64,000 bases of DNA from Nocardia australiensis (GCF_020733705.1 NZ_JAJFZM010000016.1:310001-374000), one strand, 5' to 3'; shown: positions 1 to 8,696, numbered from the stretch's first letter. The notes: generated by a model not told the origin, from the letters alone. A program made the numbers and translations.

Positions 1-739
1 CGCCGATCGTGGGCGCGAAGCCCTCGGCCGTGCGAACGAATTCCTCGGTGTCCGAAGCGGATTGCTCGCGGGTCCGGGTAATGGCTCCGGACTGCCCGAT
101 GGTCGCCGATCGGGTCGCGGCGCTGGTCGCAGTGCGGTGGACGTGCCGGCGAGCGGGCTGGGCGGCGGTGAGCTTCGCGAAGTTGCGCAGCAGTGCCGCG
201 CCGTGCTCACTTGCGATCGATTCCGGATGGAACTGCACACCCCATTGCGGCCGGCTGCGATGGCGTACCCCCATGATCACCCCGTCACCGGAGATCGCCG
301 TGATATCCAGGCTGTCGGGCAGTGGGCGCTGTGCGCACAGTGAGTGATAGCGCACGGCGGTGAATCCGTCGGGAAGTTCGGCGAACAGGTCGCTTCCGTC
401 GTGCTCGACCTGGTCGAGGTATCCGTGTCTGGCCGTGGGTGCCTCGGCGACCACACCACCCGCCGCGACAACGATGCCCTGATGGCCCAGGCAAACCCCG
501 AGCAGCGGGAGTTCGGTCGTATCGATCACCGCCGCCGAAATACCGATATCGCGAGCGACGTCGGGGCGACCGGGGCCGGGGGAGATGACTATGTTGTCGA
601 AGCGGCCGAAATCCAGTTCCGCCAAAGCGTCGGCCTCGTCGTTGCGCACCACCGTCGGCTCGACGCCGTTCACCTTGCTGATCAGCTGATACAGGTTGTA
701 AGTGAACGAGTCGTAATTGTCGATCAACAGCGTGTGCAT
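1..739 (-). CDS. pabA: Aminodeoxychorismate synthase, glutamine amidotransferase part of a PabA-PabB fusion (partial)
   Basis: Reads from an ATG at 739 towards and past the window edge without a stop, so only the N-terminal 246 residues are visible. The sequence is a class I glutamine amidotransferase: it opens MHTLLIDNYDSFTYNLYQL, has the oxyanion motif SPGPGRP, the nucleophile cysteine in GVCLGHQ, and the catalytic His and Glu in QFHPESI. After the amidotransferase ends there is a linker rich in Ala, Thr and Arg and no stop, which points to a fused PabB (chorismate-aminating) half beyond the window. The expected role is glutamine-dependent amination of chorismate for folate synthesis. A TrpG or secondary-metabolism anthranilate synthase is the alternative, because the two amidotransferases cannot be separated by sequence alone. 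Confidence 0.85.
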   Translation of the reverse strand, partial: MHTLLIDNYDSFTYNLYQLISKVNGVEPTVVRNDEADALAELDFGRFDNIVISPGPGRPDVARDIGISAAVIDTTELPLLGVCLGHQGIVVAAGGVVAEAPTARHGYLDQVEHDGSDLFAELPDGFTAVRYHSLCAQRPLPDSLDITAISGDGVIMGVRHRSRPQWGVQFHPESIASEHGAALLRNFAKLTAAQPARRHVHRTATSAATRSATIGQSGAITRTREQSASDTEEFVRTAEGFAPTIG

Positions 740-830
740 GGTGCCTGAAACCCTACGCTCAGCCCGAAATGGTCAAACTGTTGTCGGCTGCCTTCAGTTG
801 TTTGGGGCCGATTGAGGCACAATTCAGTGC

Positions 831-1886
831 ATGTCTGTTACGCAGCCGCTCGCAGTGGATCGTGATGTTGCCGACTTCACCGTGGTCGGAAAATGGATGG
901 AAGACCAGGGGCTTCCCGGTGGTGAATTCGAAGGGGTGGCCGCGCTCGGCGGCGGCACGCAGAACATCATGTTGCGTTTCACTCGGGGCGGGCGGGATTA
1001 CGTGCTGCGGCGCGGCCCGAAGCACCTGCGAGCCAAGAGCAATGACGTCATCAGGCGTGAGGCGCGACTGCTCGGCGCGCTCGACGGCGCCGGCGTGCGC
1101 GCGCCTCGGGTGATCGCGGCCTGCCCGGACGAAACCGTGCTCGGCGCCGTCTTCTATCTGATGGAGCCCATCGCCGGGTTCAACCCGCAGAACGAACTGC
1201 CGGAACTACACGCGGGCGATCCGGAGATCAGGCGACAGATGGGGCTGTCCGCGGTGGAGGCCATCGCCCGGCTCGGCGCGCTCGACTATCGGGACCTCGG
1301 TCTCGCCGATTACGGCAAACCCGAGGGTTTCCTGGAGCGTCAGGTACCGCGGTGGCTAGCTGAGCTCGAATCCTATTCGGCCAACGATGGCTACTCGGGC
1401 CCGCAGATCCCTGGCGTCGAGCAGGTTGGGGAGTGGCTCGACCGCAACCGTCCCGCGCAGTGGGCCCCGGGCATCCTGCACGGCGACTGTCACCTGGCGA
1501 ACATGATGTTCTCCTACGACGGGCCCGAGGTCGCGGCGATGGTGGACTGGGAGATGTCCACCATCGGTGACCCGCTGCTCGATCTCGGCTGGCAGATCGC
1601 CACCCGCCCGGAGCCCGGTACCACCGGAGCCGCGCTGGTCGGCAAGCTCGGCGCGGTCGGTGGCCTGCCTACGCCGGAGGAGATGGTCGCGCATTACGGC
1701 CGATTCTCGGATCGCGATCTCAGCGTCGTGCCCTGGTACACGGTATTGGCCTGCTTCAAGCTCGGCATCGTGCTCGAAGGCACCCATGCTCGTGCGTTCG
1801 CGGGCAAGGCGCCCAAGCAGGTCGGTGACTTCCTGCACGCCATAACCCTCGAACTGTTCGAGAAGGCGCATCGCCTGATGGAGTAG
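831..1886 (+). CDS. Aminoglycoside-phosphotransferase-fold kinase, FadE36-like family
   Basis: A 351-residue protein of the APH/choline kinase fold. The catalytic loop is visible as LHGDCHLANMMF (about residues 219-230) and the metal-binding segment as VDWEMSTIGDPLLDLGW about 15 residues later; an N-terminal nucleotide-binding part contains GGGTQNIMLRF. This subfamily is usually annotated next to or fused with acyl-CoA dehydrogenases in mycobacteria (FadE36-like) and is thought to act on small molecules in lipid or sterol-related metabolism rather than on antibiotics. Here it lies 91 bp downstream of the divergent pab gene and 164 bp upstream of an alcohol dehydrogenase. The substrate cannot be read from sequence. 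Confidence 0.85.
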   Translation: MSVTQPLAVDRDVADFTVVGKWMEDQGLPGGEFEGVAALGGGTQNIMLRFTRGGRDYVLRRGPKHLRAKSNDVIRREARLLGALDGAGVRAPRVIAACPDETVLGAVFYLMEPIAGFNPQNELPELHAGDPEIRRQMGLSAVEAIARLGALDYRDLGLADYGKPEGFLERQVPRWLAELESYSANDGYSGPQIPGVEQVGEWLDRNRPAQWAPGILHGDCHLANMMFSYDGPEVAAMVDWEMSTIGDPLLDLGWQIATRPEPGTTGAALVGKLGAVGGLPTPEEMVAHYGRFSDRDLSVVPWYTVLACFKLGIVLEGTHARAFAGKAPKQVGDFLHAITLELFEKAHRLME

Positions 1887-1976
1887 GGGCGTGTCCGCGA
1901 CGCCGCCGACGCGGGTGAAACTGGAACTCGTTCGCGAGTGCCGTCAATCCTTACCGACGAATTTTCGACCCTGGAC

Positions 1977-1990
1977 TAGAACGCGTTCCA
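1977..1990. promoter_or_regulatory. KstR-like palindromic operator upstream of the alcohol dehydrogenase
   Basis: The 14-mer TAGAACGCGTTCCA fits the pattern T-N2-AAC-N2-GTT-N2-A that I recall for the cholesterol-catabolism repressor KstR. It lies 61 bp before the alcohol dehydrogenase start, which suits a repressor site. A weaker related element (GGAACTCGTTC) lies near 1923-1933. The match is by eye; binding is inferred. Confidence 0.4.
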
Positions 1991-2050
1991 GTTTTCTCGT
2001 AGGGTGGGTGCAGTCACATAGAAGCCCGTGCATGCGAGAGGTCGACACGA

Positions 2051-3181
2051 ATGAAGACGAAAGGCGCGATCCTGTGGGGGATCGACCAGCCGTGGTCCGT
2101 CGAGGAAATCGAGGTCGGTGACCCGGTCGCCGGTGAAGTGCAGATCCGGATGGAAACCGCCGGAATGTGCCACTCGGACCATCACATCGTGACCGGCGCG
2201 ACCCCGATGCCCAGCTATCCCGTGATGGGTGGCCACGAGGGTGCGGGTGTGATCACCAAGCTCGGCCCGAACTGCCCCGCAGACCTCGAGGTCGGCGACC
2301 ACGTCATCCTGTCGTTCATCCCTGCCTGCGGTCGCTGTCCGGCGTGTGTGAACGGCAATATGGCGCTGTGCGATCTCGGTGCCGGACTGCTGTTGGGTCA
2401 GGCGATCAGCGATGGCACCTACCGCATCCAGGCGCGCGGTGAGAACGTCATCCCGATGTGCCTGCTCGGCACCTTCGCGCCGTATATGACGGTGCACCAC
2501 ACCTCGGTCGTGAAGATCGACCCGAGTATTCCGTTCGAGGTCGCCTGCCTGGTCGGGTGCGGTGTCCCCACCGGATTCGGCTCGTCGACCCACGTCGCCG
2601 AGGTCAAGCCGGGCGAGACCGTGGTAATCGCGGGCATCGGCGGCGTAGGTATGAGCGCGCTGCAGGGCGCGGTGCTGTCGGGTGCGTCCAAGGTCGTCGC
2701 GATCGACCCGAACCCGTGGAAGCGGGAGCAGGCCCAGAAGTTCGGCGCCACACACACTTACGAGAGCATGGCCGCTGCGATCATGCCGCTGATGGAGGCC
2801 ACCGAGGGGCGCATGGCCCAGAAGGTCATCCTGACCATGGGTGAAATGCACGGCGACTACGTCGAAGAGGGTCTGATCCTCACCGCCAAGGCGGGCACCC
2901 TGGTGGTCACCTCGATGGGCCGGATGGACGCTGGCGACGTCAAAATGAACAGCTTCCTGCTGTCCATGCTGCAGAAGACGGTGAAGGGCTGCATCTTCGG
3001 TGGCGGCAACGCACGCCACGACGCGCCGCAGCTGCTGTCGTTGTACAAGTCGGGTCAGCTGAACCTCGACGACATGGTGACCCGCAGCTACGCCCTGGAG
3101 GAAGTCAACCAGGGTTACCAGGACATGCTGGACGGCAAGAACATTCGCGGCATCATCAAGTACACCGAGGCAGACTGGTAG
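2051..3181 (+). CDS. NDMA-dependent (tightly bound NAD) zinc alcohol dehydrogenase
   Basis: A 376-residue medium-chain zinc alcohol dehydrogenase. The catalytic zinc ligand region is CHSDHH with GHEGAGV following, the structural zinc site is the four-cysteine segment CGRCPACVNGNMALC, and the dinucleotide site is GIGGVGMSALQGA near residue 200. These features, the length and the C-terminal wording match the actinobacterial NDMA-dependent alcohol dehydrogenases, which keep their nicotinamide cofactor bound and pass electrons to an external acceptor, a role often linked to mycofactocin. No mycofactocin genes are in this window. The start follows GAGAGG. A KstR-like palindrome upstream hints at control with sterol or lipid catabolism. 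Confidence 0.9.
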   Translation: MKTKGAILWGIDQPWSVEEIEVGDPVAGEVQIRMETAGMCHSDHHIVTGATPMPSYPVMGGHEGAGVITKLGPNCPADLEVGDHVILSFIPACGRCPACVNGNMALCDLGAGLLLGQAISDGTYRIQARGENVIPMCLLGTFAPYMTVHHTSVVKIDPSIPFEVACLVGCGVPTGFGSSTHVAEVKPGETVVIAGIGGVGMSALQGAVLSGASKVVAIDPNPWKREQAQKFGATHTYESMAAAIMPLMEATEGRMAQKVILTMGEMHGDYVEEGLILTAKAGTLVVTSMGRMDAGDVKMNSFLLSMLQKTVKGCIFGGGNARHDAPQLLSLYKSGQLNLDDMVTRSYALEEVNQGYQDMLDGKNIRGIIKYTEADW

Positions 3182-3187
3182 AGCCGC

Positions 3188-3377
3188 TCAGGCAGGCCGC
3201 TCGGCAAGCATGGTGGCGATTCGCGCCACGAGGTCGTACGGGACCGGCTTGCCGAGCGGGAATTTCAATGTTCCTTTACCCGCTCGGTACGGCTCGATCT
3301 CGTGCTCGAACGCGGCCTCGCCGTCGGGGACGGGATAGAGACTGACGCGGCGGCCGGGCAGGTTTCGGTTGCCATCA
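3188..3377 (-). pseudogene. C-terminal remnant of a DUF1801 (YdhG-like) protein
   Basis: Reading from about 3377 to the TGA at 3190-3188 gives the phrase GRRVSLYPVPDGEAAFEHEI, followed by PYRAGKGTLKFPLGKPVPYDLV and a final AERPA. This is the typical C-terminal half of a DUF1801 protein, normally 110-140 residues long. No start codon or N-terminal half is present: the frame runs into the 3' end of the neighbouring hydrolase gene. I read it as the surviving tail of a gene truncated by a rearrangement at the hydrolase stop codon. Confidence 0.7.
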
Positions 3378-4568
3378 GACAGCGCAGCGCAGCAGTGCCT
3401 CGCGCAGCTTGCGGCTGCGGACGTCGTCGAGGACGGCGAGGCCGAGCCGGTTCATCGCATAGCCGAAGCCGAGACCCGTTGCCGGGTCGGCGAATCCGAA
3501 GGAGCCGCCCAAACCCGTGGTGCCGTAGGCGCGTTTGTCCGAGCCGAAGCGGAACGAACCGCGCGATTTACGGAAACCCAGGTGATAGCGACTCTTGGTG
3601 TGTAACACCAGATCATCGGCGGGAACGTCGTCGGCGGCGTCCGCGGTGGCGATCAGGTCAAGCACCGTGTCGTCGATCGGAAGCTCGCCGGTGCGACCGG
3701 CCGCGGCGCCGTACGCCTTCGCCAGCGACCTGGCATTGCCGACACCGTTGGACCCCGGCATCTCGACTTCGAGGAACTCGCGCCTGGTTGCCCTGGCGGG
3801 CGAACCGACACGCGGATTGGTCAGTGCCGCATGGGAAAACCCGCGCTTGGCGAAGATTTCGATGCCGATGCGCACCGGTAGATCACGCTCATATCGCAGA
3901 ATGTCCATGCCCTCGGTCGCGGCCAGCGTAGCGATCCGCTCCATACGCTCCTCGGCGGGCAGTCCGATGAAGAAATCCAGTCCGAGCGGTTTCGCGATCT
4001 CCTCGGCGAAGAAGCGGCCGAGCGTGCGATGCGCGGGATCGACCCGGCGTACGAGCTCGCCCTGATACAGGCCGAGGGTGATGGCGTGGTACCCATGCCG
4101 GGTACCCGGCACCCACGCCGGCTTCTGTGCGGCCAGAATGGTTGCCAGCCCATCCAAATCGGCGACCTGGGGCAGCCGCACCACTGTGTCCAGCCCCGAC
4201 AGACCGGCCTGATGGTCGATCAACTGCCGGACCGTCACCGACGCCTTGCCCGCCGCCGCGAATTCCGGCCAGTATTTCGCGACCGGTTCCGCGTAATCGA
4301 GCAGTCCCCGCGATACGGCGGTGGCTATGACGAATGCGGCCATCCCCTTCGTAGAGGAGAACACCGGCACGATCGTGTCCTGCTCCCACGGCAGCGTCCG
4401 GTGCCGGTCCCGATGGCCCGCCCACAAATCCACCACCGGACGATCACCCGCATAAACCGCCACGGCAGCACCGATTTCGCCATGATCGGCGAAGTTGCGT
4501 CGGAATGCGTCGGCGACCGGTCCGAAGCCGGACTCCACCTCGCCGTGGATGGTGGGCTGTGCGCTCAT
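3375..4568 (-). CDS. Serine hydrolase of the class C beta-lactamase/EstB esterase family
   Basis: A 397-residue protein with the serine beta-lactamase fold. The nucleophile motif SxxK is visible as SSTKGMAAF near residue 72, with conserved flanks VDLWAGH, FSSTKGM, LIDHQAGLSGL and a C-terminal GLGGSFGFADP in place of the HTG-type motif. This combination is usual for carboxylesterases such as the mycobacterial LipE/LipL-type proteins and not for true beta-lactamases. No signal peptide is seen, so it is probably cytoplasmic. Its 3' end abuts the broken DUF1801 frame. Substrate unknown; ester hydrolysis is inferred from family. Confidence 0.85.
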   Translation of the reverse strand: MSAQPTIHGEVESGFGPVADAFRRNFADHGEIGAAVAVYAGDRPVVDLWAGHRDRHRTLPWEQDTIVPVFSSTKGMAAFVIATAVSRGLLDYAEPVAKYWPEFAAAGKASVTVRQLIDHQAGLSGLDTVVRLPQVADLDGLATILAAQKPAWVPGTRHGYHAITLGLYQGELVRRVDPAHRTLGRFFAEEIAKPLGLDFFIGLPAEERMERIATLAATEGMDILRYERDLPVRIGIEIFAKRGFSHAALTNPRVGSPARATRREFLEVEMPGSNGVGNARSLAKAYGAAAGRTGELPIDDTVLDLIATADAADDVPADDLVLHTKSRYHLGFRKSRGSFRFGSDKRAYGTTGLGGSFGFADPATGLGFGYAMNRLGLAVLDDVRSRKLREALLRCAV

Positions 4569-4667
4569 AGTGAGTCAATGGTACCGGCGGTACCGGATTC
4601 GCATCTCCCCATGCCCGGAGGTACTGTCGGCCGCGTTCGCCGCGCGGTCGTCTCGTAGGCTCGTCTC

Positions 4668-5498
4668 GTGCGTTCACTCGAGCAGATCAAGGACTGGCCC
4701 GTTCGGCACGCGACGGTGGGTGTCCTCACCCGTGACGGCGCGCAGACCGCAGGCGACATCGGGCGCGTGTTTCCGCTGGCATCGGTAACGAAGCCGCTGA
4801 TCGCCTACGCGGTGCTGGTCGCGGTGGAAGAGGGCGCGATCGAACTCGACCAACCCGCGGGTCCGCCCGGTGCCACCGTGCGCCACCTGCTCGCGCATAC
4901 CTCCGGTCTCGCCTTCGACACCAACGCGGTAATGGCCGCGCCGGGCACGCGGCGGATCTACTCCAGTTCGGGCTTCGAAGTGCTCGCCGATTTCGTGTCC
5001 GAGCAGACCGGGATCGGGTTTCCGGAATACCTGCATGACGCGGTCTTCGAACCACTCGGTATGACCGCCTCGGTACTGGCCGGCCCGGCAGGGCACGCGG
5101 GCCGGTCCACTGTCGCGGATCTGGTGCGATTCGCGACGGAATTGCTGAATCCGCAATTGATCTCCGCCCAGGCGCACGCCGAGGCGACATCGGTTCAATT
5201 TCCCGGGTGCAATGGCGTGCTGCCCGGCTACGGTTCGCAGCGTCCTAACGACTGGGGGCTCGGGTTCGAGCTTCGTGACGGCAAATCACCACATTGGACC
5301 GGCGGATCCAACTCACCTGGTACCTATGGCCATTTCGGGCAATCGGGCACATTCCTGTGGGTCGATCCGAAAATAGGAGTGGCGTGTATCGCACTGACCG
5401 ACGAGAATTTCGGCGACTGGGCACGGGAGGCTTGGCCGGTTTTCTCCGATGCGGTAATCGCCGAGTTGACGCTCGTACACAATGGGGGCCCGAAGTGA
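4668..5498 (+). CDS. Beta-lactamase-fold serine hydrolase
   Basis: A 276-residue protein beginning at a GTG, divergent from the larger hydrolase on its left, 99 bp away. It carries SVTKPL (SxxK) near residue 40, LLAHTSGLAFD, and YSSSGFEVLADF, where the Tyr-Ser-x-x-Gly triad typical of the family is seen, and ends with HFGQSGTFLWVDPK (the HxG-type third motif). It is shorter than the EstB-type neighbour and lacks a signal peptide. Two divergent paralogous hydrolases side by side suggests an old duplication, though the two proteins are only distantly alike. Substrate unknown. Confidence 0.8.
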   Translation: MRSLEQIKDWPVRHATVGVLTRDGAQTAGDIGRVFPLASVTKPLIAYAVLVAVEEGAIELDQPAGPPGATVRHLLAHTSGLAFDTNAVMAAPGTRRIYSSSGFEVLADFVSEQTGIGFPEYLHDAVFEPLGMTASVLAGPAGHAGRSTVADLVRFATELLNPQLISAQAHAEATSVQFPGCNGVLPGYGSQRPNDWGLGFELRDGKSPHWTGGSNSPGTYGHFGQSGTFLWVDPKIGVACIALTDENFGDWAREAWPVFSDAVIAELTLVHNGGPK

Positions 5499-5516
5499 CA
5501 CGACGGAACACGCATT

Positions 5517-5538
5517 CGAAGTAACACGTGTAACTTCG
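5517..5538. promoter_or_regulatory. Imperfect palindrome upstream of the DUF3145 gene
   Basis: Arms CGAAGT and ACTTCG flank a central ACACGTGT core, each separated from it by a single mismatched A. The dyad lies about 80-100 bp upstream of the DUF3145 start and just after the end of the hydrolase gene. It could be a regulator binding site or, less likely, a weak terminator, as no T-tract follows. Confidence 0.4.
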
Positions 5539-5620
5539 AGCACTCCAGTACACTCAGGCAACGCCAGGCTCGACGGGCCGTTGGGGAAGACGTTCCTCGT
5601 CGAAGCTGGAGGTGTTAGTG

Positions 5621-6151
5621 GTGCGCGCATCGAGTCAGTTCGCGGATGAGACGGCGGGTGTGGTCTACATCCACTCGTCGCCCGCCGCGGTGTGCCCACA
5701 CATCGAATGGGCACTCACCTCGGCCCTGGCCGCACCAGCCAAACTGCGCTGGACCGCGCAACCCGCCGACGGTCATCTGCGCGCAACCTCCGACTGGGTC
5801 GGCCCCGTAGGCACCGCTGCCCGAATCGCGCAGTCCCTGCGTTCATGGCCGATGCTGCGGTTCGAGGTCACCGAGGACCCTAGCGACGGCGTCGACGGCG
5901 AACGCTACAGCTTCGTCCCCGACCTCGGCCTCTGGCACGGCTCCACCAGCGCCAACGGCGACGTGACCCTGGGCGAAATGCGCCTGCGCACCCTCCTGCA
6001 AGCCTCCCGCGAACTCGATGAGTACTCCTACGACCTCGCCACCGAAATCGACCGCGCCCTCGGCGCACCCTGGGACGAAGACCTCGAGGTCTACCGCTAC
6101 GGAACCGAATCCGGCGCCGAAGTAACCTGGCTGCGCCGCGACGTCGGCTGA
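5621..6151 (+). CDS. DUF3145 domain protein
   Basis: An approximately 176-residue protein recognised as DUF3145, a family confined to actinobacteria and of unknown function. Diagnostic text includes ASSQFADETAGVVYIHSSPAA near the start and CPHIEWALTSAL, then WHGSTSANGDVTLGE in the middle, and the acidic C-terminal half. Several GTG codons are possible (5612, 5618, 5621); GGAGG at 5607-5611 best supports 5621, giving the usual N-terminus. The gene is complete, unlike most genes downstream of it to 12.4 kb, and it appears to mark the conserved side of the rearranged region. Confidence 0.9.
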   Translation: MRASSQFADETAGVVYIHSSPAAVCPHIEWALTSALAAPAKLRWTAQPADGHLRATSDWVGPVGTAARIAQSLRSWPMLRFEVTEDPSDGVDGERYSFVPDLGLWHGSTSANGDVTLGEMRLRTLLQASRELDEYSYDLATEIDRALGAPWDEDLEVYRYGTESGAEVTWLRRDVG

Positions 6152-6266
6152 GCCTCTCGTGCATTGTGCGACGCCATGAATCCATTGTCGGACGGGTAAT
6201 TTGGGTCTGGCGAGTTTCCTTCCGTTTCGGACCGTAGCCGTTGCACCGGGAGGTTCGCGTCTTTGA

Positions 6267-6854
6267 TTGACGAGGAGGGGGCGAATTGAAGCGGCATATC
6301 GACTTCGGCTATCTGCACAAATCGAGGCCAAAGGCAAAGTCCCCGAACCCGAGCGATTCATCTACGCCAACTTCAGCATCGAGCACCGGCCCTATGACCA
6401 AGCCGATATTGATCCAGACATCGACCCGTGGCACTTCCTCGCCGAAAAGTTCGCCGAAGTCGCTGCCGACGGTGTCGAGGAGATCCGGCGGGCAATCGAA
6501 CTGATCGCCGACTCTGAGGGCCCCACGGTAGTCCACTGCGCTTCCGGCAAGGATCGCACCGGGCTCATCGCCGCTTTGATACTCACCGCGCTGGATGTCT
6601 CCGAGAAACAAATCCTCGCCGACTTCGCCCTGACCGAACTCGCGACGGCCCGGCTGATCGCGGACTGGAAAGCTGCCAACCCCAACCGCGAACTGAAGTG
6701 GCCCGGTTATGGGCGGGCACCCGCCGCAGTCATGCAATTGGTGCTCGACGACCTCGCCGCAACCTATGGTTCAGCACGCCGATACATCACCGAGCAGGTC
6801 GGGATCGAGCAGCGAGTGATCAAACAATTGCGGAATCAACTTCTCGAACCATAG
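6267..6854 (+). pseudogene. Tyrosine-protein phosphatase (PtpB-like) lacking its N-terminus
   Basis: The readable 195 residues contain the phosphatase P-loop HCASGKDRTG (Cys91, Arg97 counted from the TTG at 6267) and the downstream helix, as in the tyrosine phosphatase family that includes mycobacterial PtpB. Homologues are usually 240-280 residues and begin with a conserved NFRDLGG segment; here that part is absent and the frame starts only at ...QIEAKGKVPEPERF. The sequence before it (6152-6266) gives no recognisable N-terminus. It may still be expressed from the TTG, with AGGAGG lying just inside the frame, but the missing N-terminal strand makes it more likely a remnant. Confidence 0.65.
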
Positions 6855-6985
6855 GTGACAACCATTGTCTTGTCGAAGTAGTCGCGAGTGGTGTCGAGTC
6901 GGCGATCTCGCACAGAGATGATCGCGTCCGATAAATGTCAGTTCCAGCGAAAACTGTAACCGGCTAACAAGATTCGTCCTCCCTG

Positions 6986-7102
6986 TCACGATTGCGGGGC
7001 ATAGTCTCCGGGTTCTGGATCCGGAATGGATAGCAGAAGCGGCGACAAGAGCACCGCGACCACGCCGGTGACGACCGCCGTGCCGAGGGCGAGTGAGGCG
7101 CA
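6986..7102 (-). pseudogene. C-terminal fragment of an unidentified membrane protein
   Basis: A short frame directly downstream of the methyltransferase fragment reads ASLALGTAVVTGVVAVLLSP and LLLSIPDPEPGDYAPQS before a TGA at 6988-6986. It looks like a last transmembrane helix plus a short tail. A stop codon directly precedes it and there is no start, so it is probably the 3' end of a gene whose body has been deleted. Parent gene not recognised. Confidence 0.4.
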
Positions 7103-7109
7103 GCTTCAG

Positions 7110-7600
7110 TCAGATACCACTTTTGGTGGCCACACCCAGGATCAGCGGTCGAACAATCGGGGGCATTCGCCGCCACGACGCGTCCTGTACGTCTTCGAGC
7201 TCCAGCCCGGACGCCCGGATCAGCTCGAGGGTGGCACGGTTGCAGTGGCAGCCCTCCGCGAACCGGCGCCACGGATCGGCGAGGCGGTCTTGCCAATAGG
7301 CAAGTCGCGGCGAGTCGGAACGTACGTGCTCGAGAAACAGCAGCTGGCCGCGGGGGCGCAACACGCGCCCGATCTCCCGCAACACCGGATCGGGGTCGTC
7401 GACAGTGCACAACACGAGCGTTGAGACGACCGTATCCACGGTTTCATCCGCGAATGGCAGTTGTTCCGCCGATGCGTCGAGCACACGTGCCCGACGTCGA
7501 CTGCGCCGCAACCTCCGCGCCAACCGCGTGCGCATCGCGGCCTCCGGTTCGGTCAGGATCAGCTCGTCAAGACCGTCCCTCCGCCGCTGCCGCCGACACA
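7110..7600 (-). pseudogene. SAM-dependent methyltransferase lacking its N-terminal motif I
   Basis: From about 7600 down to 7110 the frame reads LDELILTEPEAAM, DASAEQLPFADETVD, VLREIGRVLRPRGQLLFLEH and a C-terminus ending VATKSGI. These are motifs II to post-III of a class I (UbiE/Methyltransf_11) methyltransferase. The preceding strand and glycine-rich SAM-binding loop (normally VLEVGAGTG or similar) are missing: upstream of LDELILTEPE the frame is Arg-rich and not protein-like. About 50-60 N-terminal residues have therefore been lost, and the protein could not bind SAM normally. Confidence 0.7.
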
Positions 7601-7612
7601 GCGCCACTGCTC

Positions 7613-7774
7613 ACAAACTCGACGGCACGCCGGGCGGGCATCATCGCGCATATCCAGTTCGTCGAGCAGGACGGGCAGCCGCCGGAGGTTCGGCAGGGCG
7701 GTGGCAGTTACCGGTGCGCCCTGGAAGAGGTACTTCGCGTGTGCCAGGCCCCACCTACCGTTTGCGCAGCACAC
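7613..7774 (-). pseudogene. Unidentified gene fragment fused upstream of the methyltransferase remnant
   Basis: A minus-strand frame reads WGLAHAKYLFQGAPVTATAL, then PNLRRLPVLLDELDMRDDARPACRR, which looks protein-like but matches no family I recognise. It lies exactly where the methyltransferase N-terminus should be, so it may be the piece brought in by the rearrangement that truncated that gene. Low confidence: it could be chance. Confidence 0.25.
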
Positions 7775-8201
7775 CGTCTTCCGCGACGTCGCGCCGGATC
7801 TCGAAGAAGTCGGCGTTGGCGAGGTTCATGTCCGTCGCGAACGAGGCCAGCAGCCCGGAAGTGATCCGGAACGGTTCCTCTGACTCGGTCTTCGGCAGCG
7901 GATCGTCCTCGTGCAGCTGGTTGCACACCGCCAGCGCCAGCAGCTCACCGCGAAGGGCCTCCTCGTCCACGACCAGGAGGACGGTGTGCTGCGGCCAGCC
8001 GTCCTCGTCCTGCTCCACCAGCTCCAGCAGCTGCGCCACGCCCATACCGGCGTAGGCGGGATCGTCCAGAATGTCCACCTGGTCGATCGCCTCCTCACCG
8101 GAGGCGTCCGGCCGGGTGAGGGCCTCGAGGAACCGCTCCCACTCCTTGGGTCGGTCATAGCAGGTGCGGACCAGGATCGTCAGGTTGGTCTCGGGCAGCA
8201 T
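7755..8201 (-). CDS. DUF6924-type small cytoplasmic protein
   Basis: A 148-residue protein starting at the ATG at 8201, chosen because a perfect AGGAGG (8206-8211 on the plus strand as its complement) sits 4 bp upstream. It opens MLPETNLTILVRTCYD, has HTVLLVVDEEALRGELLALAV, then FRITSGLLASFATDMNLANADFFEI and DVAEDGVLR at the end. This arrangement matches the DUF6924 family of actinobacteria, which has no known function. The neighbours are gene fragments, so no operon context helps. The name of the family is from memory; the coding call is firm. Confidence 0.7.
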   Translation of the reverse strand: MLPETNLTILVRTCYDRPKEWERFLEALTRPDASGEEAIDQVDILDDPAYAGMGVAQLLELVEQDEDGWPQHTVLLVVDEEALRGELLALAVCNQLHEDDPLPKTESEEPFRITSGLLASFATDMNLANADFFEIRRDVAEDGVLRKR

Positions 8202-8329
8202 GCAGCCTCCTGTGCGCCGCGGCAGGACGTCACAGCCCAGCCGTAGGGGAACCCCGCACACGGCCCCTTAGTTAGTGGCTTGCACCTGTACAGGGCTGCA
8301 CCAGGTTGCTTGCCGACTGCACTCGCGGT

Positions 8330-8560
8330 ATGGGGTGCTTGGCAACATGGGCGGAAGAGCTGGCGAGTACCCAACTTGCGTCATCCCTACCGCGCCGATG
8401 GGCACACGTTCAAGGCGTTGCCCGGCCGGCCGCCGAGGTGGTCGACAACGCGGACGAGTTGGTTGCTGCGGCCTGGCTTCACGACATCGGATATGCAGCC
8501 GAATTAGTCAGGACGGGCTTCCATCCGGCGCGGCGGCTCGCCTGTCGCCTCGTCCTGGAG
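8330..8560 (+). pseudogene. N-terminal fragment of an HD-domain phosphohydrolase
   Basis: From an ATG at 8330 the frame reads TWAEELASTQLASSLPRRWAHVQGVA then ELVAAAWLHDIGYAAELVRTGFHPARR. The HD metal-binding pair (WLHDIGYA) and the preceding helix are those of the short actinobacterial HD-domain proteins. After FHPARR the expected continuation (further helices with a second His) is missing and the frame runs into the repeat array next to the tRNA-derived att copy. I infer that the 3' part was lost when an element inserted or was deleted. Confidence 0.7.
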
Positions 8561-8616
8561 TGGCACGGGTTCCTCGGGATGTGTCATGACATTCGCAGCC
8601 CAAGTCTCGGGAGGCG

Positions 8617-8667
8617 TGCCCCATGTTTGCCCCATGAATCGAACCGCACGAGCCAGGCTGCCCCATG
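8617..8667. repeat. Three TGCCCCATG repeats beside the att copy
   Basis: Exact copies of the 9-mer TGCCCCATG lie at 8617-8625, 8628-8636 and 8659-8667, 38 bp before the tRNA-derived core at 8697 (measured from the start of the last copy). The spacing of 11 bp between the first two is one helical turn. This is how arm-type binding sites of tyrosine integrases are laid out. A diverged version with nearly the same spacing lies at 12302-12353 beside the intact tRNA. Confidence 0.6.
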
Positions 8668-8696
8668 AAAAACGGGGTCTATCGCGATGTTCTTCG

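Noticed and set aside
3302..3931. Plus-strand ORF opposite the hydrolase gene
   Set aside because: Arg/Pro-rich shadow with no start signal; the minus-strand SxxK hydrolase is clear.
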